From: JACMJP01 sp046160675
GTDB lineage: Bacteria; Bacteroidota; Bacteroidia; Chitinophagales; BACL12
Direction of reading: 5' to 3'
NCBI GenBank assembly: GCA_046160675.1
Contig: JBJXHH010000112.1
Coordinates: 1 to 8,671, forward strand
Length of the DNA: 8,671 nucleotides
Position 1 is the first letter of the stretch; each line of letters begins with the position of its first letter. The notes under the pieces were generated by a model. The model was given only the letters and a program-made list of their open reading frames with translations. It did not search any database and was not told the origin of the DNA. Made by a program: the position numbers and the translations under genes. This document shows positions 6,517 through 8,671 of this stretch, in pieces.

Positions 6517-8671
6517 CTAGATCTTAAATATCTTTCCAGTAAAAACTTTTTGCCCTGAATGAATTTTAATGATATAGTTTCCTGTAGCAAACCGGCTGCA
6601 GTCAATTTCTTTTTTTCTGTCAGCAAAGAACCTAGTGTAATGAACAAGGCTTCCCTGCATGTCGAACACACTTAGCACTGCATCCGGTATATCCTGTTCT
6701 GAGCTGATGGTTAAAAGATCATCAACAATATTGGGGAAGGCATGAATACCATCTAGGAAATCGATAATTGTAATTTCAATTGTATCAATCGTATCTATAA
6801 CCTCTATATCAGTAAGTGCTTTTGCGGTATACACACCTCTGCCATGCGTATAAACAAATAAAGTACTGTCAGAAGGGGAAGCCTGGATGTCAAAGATCAT
6901 GGCAGCCTCGGGCAAGCCATCATTGTAAACATCCCATGTAACTCCTTTATCTGTACTCGTAAACAAAGTAATGTCAGAACCAGCATACAAAATACTGTCA
7001 TCTATCATGTCAATAAAAATTGTGTGAAACGGAATGTCAGGCAAAGTTGTGCTGATGTCTTCCCAGTCTGTTCCTGCATTTGTGCTTTTGAAGACATGCC
7101 CTCCACCGAATCCTGCATAAACAATGTATACTTCATTCGGGTCTTTCCTGCTTACTGCAATATCTCTTGGATACCTGTCGGGAAGCGAACCTGTAATGTT
7201 TGCTTTTGTTAAACCGCCATCAGTACTCACAAACACATCTGCATTATTAGACACGGGCGCAGTTGCAAAATATACAACTTCCGGATCAGTTGGAGCTACG
7301 CCAATAGCAATGATTGGGTTTGAGCCGTCTACATTTGAACTTCCAACATTCGCCCAGATTGAACCTCCATTTGTCGTTTTTGCCAAGCCGTTTTTCCCGG
7401 CATAAATAATCTCAGGATCAGACTCACTCATAATGTATGGCGCCAGGAATGCATTACTTGAACCAGTTGACATAGATTCATAAAAATTATATCCCTGGTC
7501 ATAAGATTTAAGAATGCCGAGGTATTGATACGCACCATACTGAATCTGATCATCTTCATAATTGATGGCATTATAGGTACCATCTCCTCCTATTACTGCA
7601 AGCCAGTAATTTGTTCCATCATAGCGCTGGGTAAAATTATCTTGCAAACCTCCTAACCCTACATCATTCGTTTGGCTTGAAACAGAACCTATGTAAAACT
7701 GTGAAGTGACATAGCCATCGTTACAGGAATACCATGTTTCGCCAAAATCATTGGAACGAAACAATCCACCATCATTTATATCATAAACTTTCTCAGGATC
7801 AAGCGGGTTTGAGATCAATCCATGATGATCCGGATGCACATAACTGTCAGGGCCAGTATAAGTGGTTATCTGCGTAAAAGAATTACCTCCGTCTGTTGAT
7901 TTAAATAATTCAACCCCGCCGGCAAGTATTTCATCTTCATCATTTGCATTTATAAGCAATCCTTTTGCAAACCATCCCTGGTAAGAAACAATGTTTGCGT
8001 TATCAATCAATGTCCAGCTATCGCCTGCATTATTACTGTAATATACACCCACAGTACTCAAGGCATTACCAATAATTGCCCAGAGTTTATTATAATTTGT
8101 TTCTGATGCAGTAATTGTAATTCTTCCATCATGCGTATAAACAGGTAATCCTGTTGTGAGCAATTCCCATGTTGCGCCTGCATCAGTACTTTTATATATT
8201 CCCTTATCTTCAGAAACCAGGTTTCCTGCTGCTGCATAAATAATTTCACCACTGGTTCTATCCATTTCCATGTCCATGATCATTTTTACAGCCATTACAT
8301 TTTCCCAGTTGTCTCCCCCATCTGTTGTTTTATAAACACCCTCAGTGGTTGCTGCATACAAAATATTTGTATCAAGTGGGTTGTAGAGAATTTCCCAAAC
8401 TCCCCGGTTCTCAACATAACTCCAGTCAAGAGATTTTTCCCAGGTTATTCCACCATCATCTGATTTTAATATCCCGATGCCGTAGCTACCCCTTTCGGTT
8501 CTTGTAGAAATTCCCATGGAATTTGTTCCGTAAGAATATGTTTCGCCCGTGCCAATGAACATTTCATTTGTGTTATTGGGATTGATGGCGATGGCGCCAA
8601 CGCCGAGTACTTCAAAGCCTGTTGGAATGTTTTGCCAGGCATTAATCCCGATACCTCCGGTTGTTGATTTC
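6517..8671 (-). CDS. Secreted Asp-box (BNR/sortilin-like) beta-propeller protein with T9SS sorting domain, N-terminus cut by window edge
   Basis: The frame is open through the right window edge, giving 717 visible residues; the signal peptide and true start lie outside. The ATG at 8562 is internal, because in-frame sequence upstream continues the same pattern, including another Asp-box (KSTTGG at 8670). Eleven complete Asp-boxes of the S-x-D-x-G-x-T-W type follow (for example SDDGGITW and STDAGATW), mostly 43-51 residues apart, each marking a propeller blade. Motifs VHPDHHG (7839-7819), NDGGLFRS and GGLQDNF (7653-7633) resemble the VPS10/sortilin-like family annotated in Bacteroidota as 'BNR' or 'glycosyl hydrolase' proteins; catalysis is not evident. 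A Thr/Ile/Asp-rich linker joins the propeller to the C-terminal T9SS type A domain. Expected outside the cell, secreted or attached to the surface; probably a binding or scaffold protein. No frameshift is seen. The lipid kinase gene follows. Confidence 0.9.
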   Translation of the reverse strand, partial: KSTTGGIGINAWQNIPTGFEVLGVGAIAINPNNTNEMFIGTGETYSYGTNSMGISTRTERGSYGIGILKSDDGGITWEKSLDWSYVENRGVWEILYNPLDTNILYAATTEGVYKTTDGGDNWENVMAVKMIMDMEMDRTSGEIIYAAAGNLVSEDKGIYKSTDAGATWELLTTGLPVYTHDGRITITASETNYNKLWAIIGNALSTVGVYYSNNAGDSWTLIDNANIVSYQGWFAKGLLINANDEDEILAGGVELFKSTDGGNSFTQITTYTGPDSYVHPDHHGLISNPLDPEKVYDINDGGLFRSNDFGETWYSCNDGYVTSQFYIGSVSSQTNDVGLGGLQDNFTQRYDGTNYWLAVIGGDGTYNAINYEDDQIQYGAYQYLGILKSYDQGYNFYESMSTGSSNAFLAPYIMSESDPEIIYAGKNGLAKTTNGGSIWANVGSSNVDGSNPIIAIGVAPTDPEVVYFATAPVSNNADVFVSTDGGLTKANITGSLPDRYPRDIAVSRKDPNEVYIVYAGFGGGHVFKSTNAGTDWEDISTTLPDIPFHTIFIDMIDDSILYAGSDITLFTSTDKGVTWDVYNDGLPEAAMIFDIQASPSDSTLFVYTHGRGVYTAKALTDIEVIDTIDTIEITIIDFLDGIHAFPNIVDDLLTISSEQDIPDAVLSVFDMQGSLVHYTRFFADRKKEIDCSRFATGNYIIKIHSGQKVFTGKIFKI
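6520..6744 (-). other. Type IX secretion system type A C-terminal sorting domain
   Basis: The last 75 residues of the propeller protein form the sorting domain that routes proteins through the outer membrane by T9SS. It begins HAFPNIVDDLLTI, the form of the usual yPNPv-x-d-x-l-x-i opening with Ile in place of the second Pro. It continues with LSVFDMQGSLV, the (i)-x-(i)-y-d-x-x-G-k-x-v strand pair, then IDCSRFATGNYIIKI, the 'dls-x-l-a-x-G-x-Y-x-v-k-i' element, and ends VFTGKIFKI. The preceding linker (roughly 6745-6810) is rich in Ile, Asp and Thr. Assignment is by motif only. Confidence 0.88.
6934..8670 (-). repeat. Asp-box protein repeat array (eleven complete units plus one at the edge)
   Basis: Counting from the internal Met at 8562, box starts are at residues 34, 79, 125, 176, 222, 270, 353, 396, 446, 493 and 536, giving steps of 45, 46, 51, 46, 48, 83, 43, 50, 47 and 43. 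The terminal aromatic is Trp in eight boxes and Phe in two (222 and 353), and it is replaced by Lys in the box at 446. The single 83-residue step (277-353) contains GGLQDNF and VIGGDGTYNA and may be a blade without a box or the junction of two propellers. The repeats are diverged at DNA level. Confidence 0.85.

Noticed and set aside
7124..7405. Plus-strand open frame of 93 codons inside the propeller gene
   Set aside because: It is an antisense shadow of the Asp-box repeats with no start context or recognisable family.
8563..8671. ATG at 8562 as start of the propeller protein, with 8563-8671 as upstream non-coding sequence
   Set aside because: The same frame stays open to the edge and encodes another Asp-box and the FEVLGVGAIAINPNN stretch typical of blades, so the gene extends past the window.
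1..8671. Defence island, CRISPR array, insertion sequence, tRNA or biosynthetic cluster
   Set aside because: No spaced direct repeats, transposase, inverted-repeat ends, tRNA-like cloverleaf or modular enzymes are visible; every gene falls in a common chromosomal family.

Overview
The window looks like ordinary chromosome of a Bacteroidota bacterium, probably from the Chitinophagaceae/Sphingobacteriia side; the genus is not resolvable. The pointers are a C-terminal type IX secretion (T9SS) sorting domain, a DUF4296 lipoprotein, Bacteroidota-like subfamilies of common enzymes, AT-rich sequence, and almost no Shine-Dalgarno motifs. It holds nine protein genes packed with very short gaps. I see no RNA genes, insertion sequences, CRISPR arrays, phage genes or attachment sites, and no stretch above about 100 bases without a gene.

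Left block, minus strand (3737 down to 1). Five genes run in one direction and are probably one operon: a small DUF4296 lipoprotein, the two subunits of succinyl-CoA:3-ketoacid CoA-transferase (scoA, scoB), a class IV PLP aminotransferase/lyase, and a class I DNA photolyase cut by the window edge. The gaps are 5, 102, 11 and 18 bases. The one larger gap, between scoA and scoB, is filled by a degenerate seven-base repeat in two blocks. The photolyase has no ATG near its N-terminus and must start at a TTG, in the same frame as the stop of the gene before it.

Middle block, plus strand (3777-5516). A YggS/PROSC-type PLP-homeostasis protein is followed after 27 bases by a DUF3089 alpha/beta-hydrolase lipoprotein. 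This pair diverges from the left operon across only 39 bases, so promoters in both directions must overlap each other or neighbouring coding sequence.

Right block, minus strand (8671 down to 5518). A large secreted protein, open at the window edge, is made of Asp-box (BNR/sortilin-like) beta-propeller repeats and ends in a T9SS type A sorting domain. It is followed by a YegS/DgkB-type lipid kinase. The kinase and the DUF3089 hydrolase converge with a single base between their stop codons.

The genes are mostly housekeeping: ketone-body/CoA exchange, PLP enzymes and PLP homeostasis, DNA repair by light, lipid phosphorylation and a surface protein. I found no convincing undescribed system. The points most worth a second look are the heptad repeat, the odd mix of functions in the five-gene run, and the domain layout of the secreted propeller protein.
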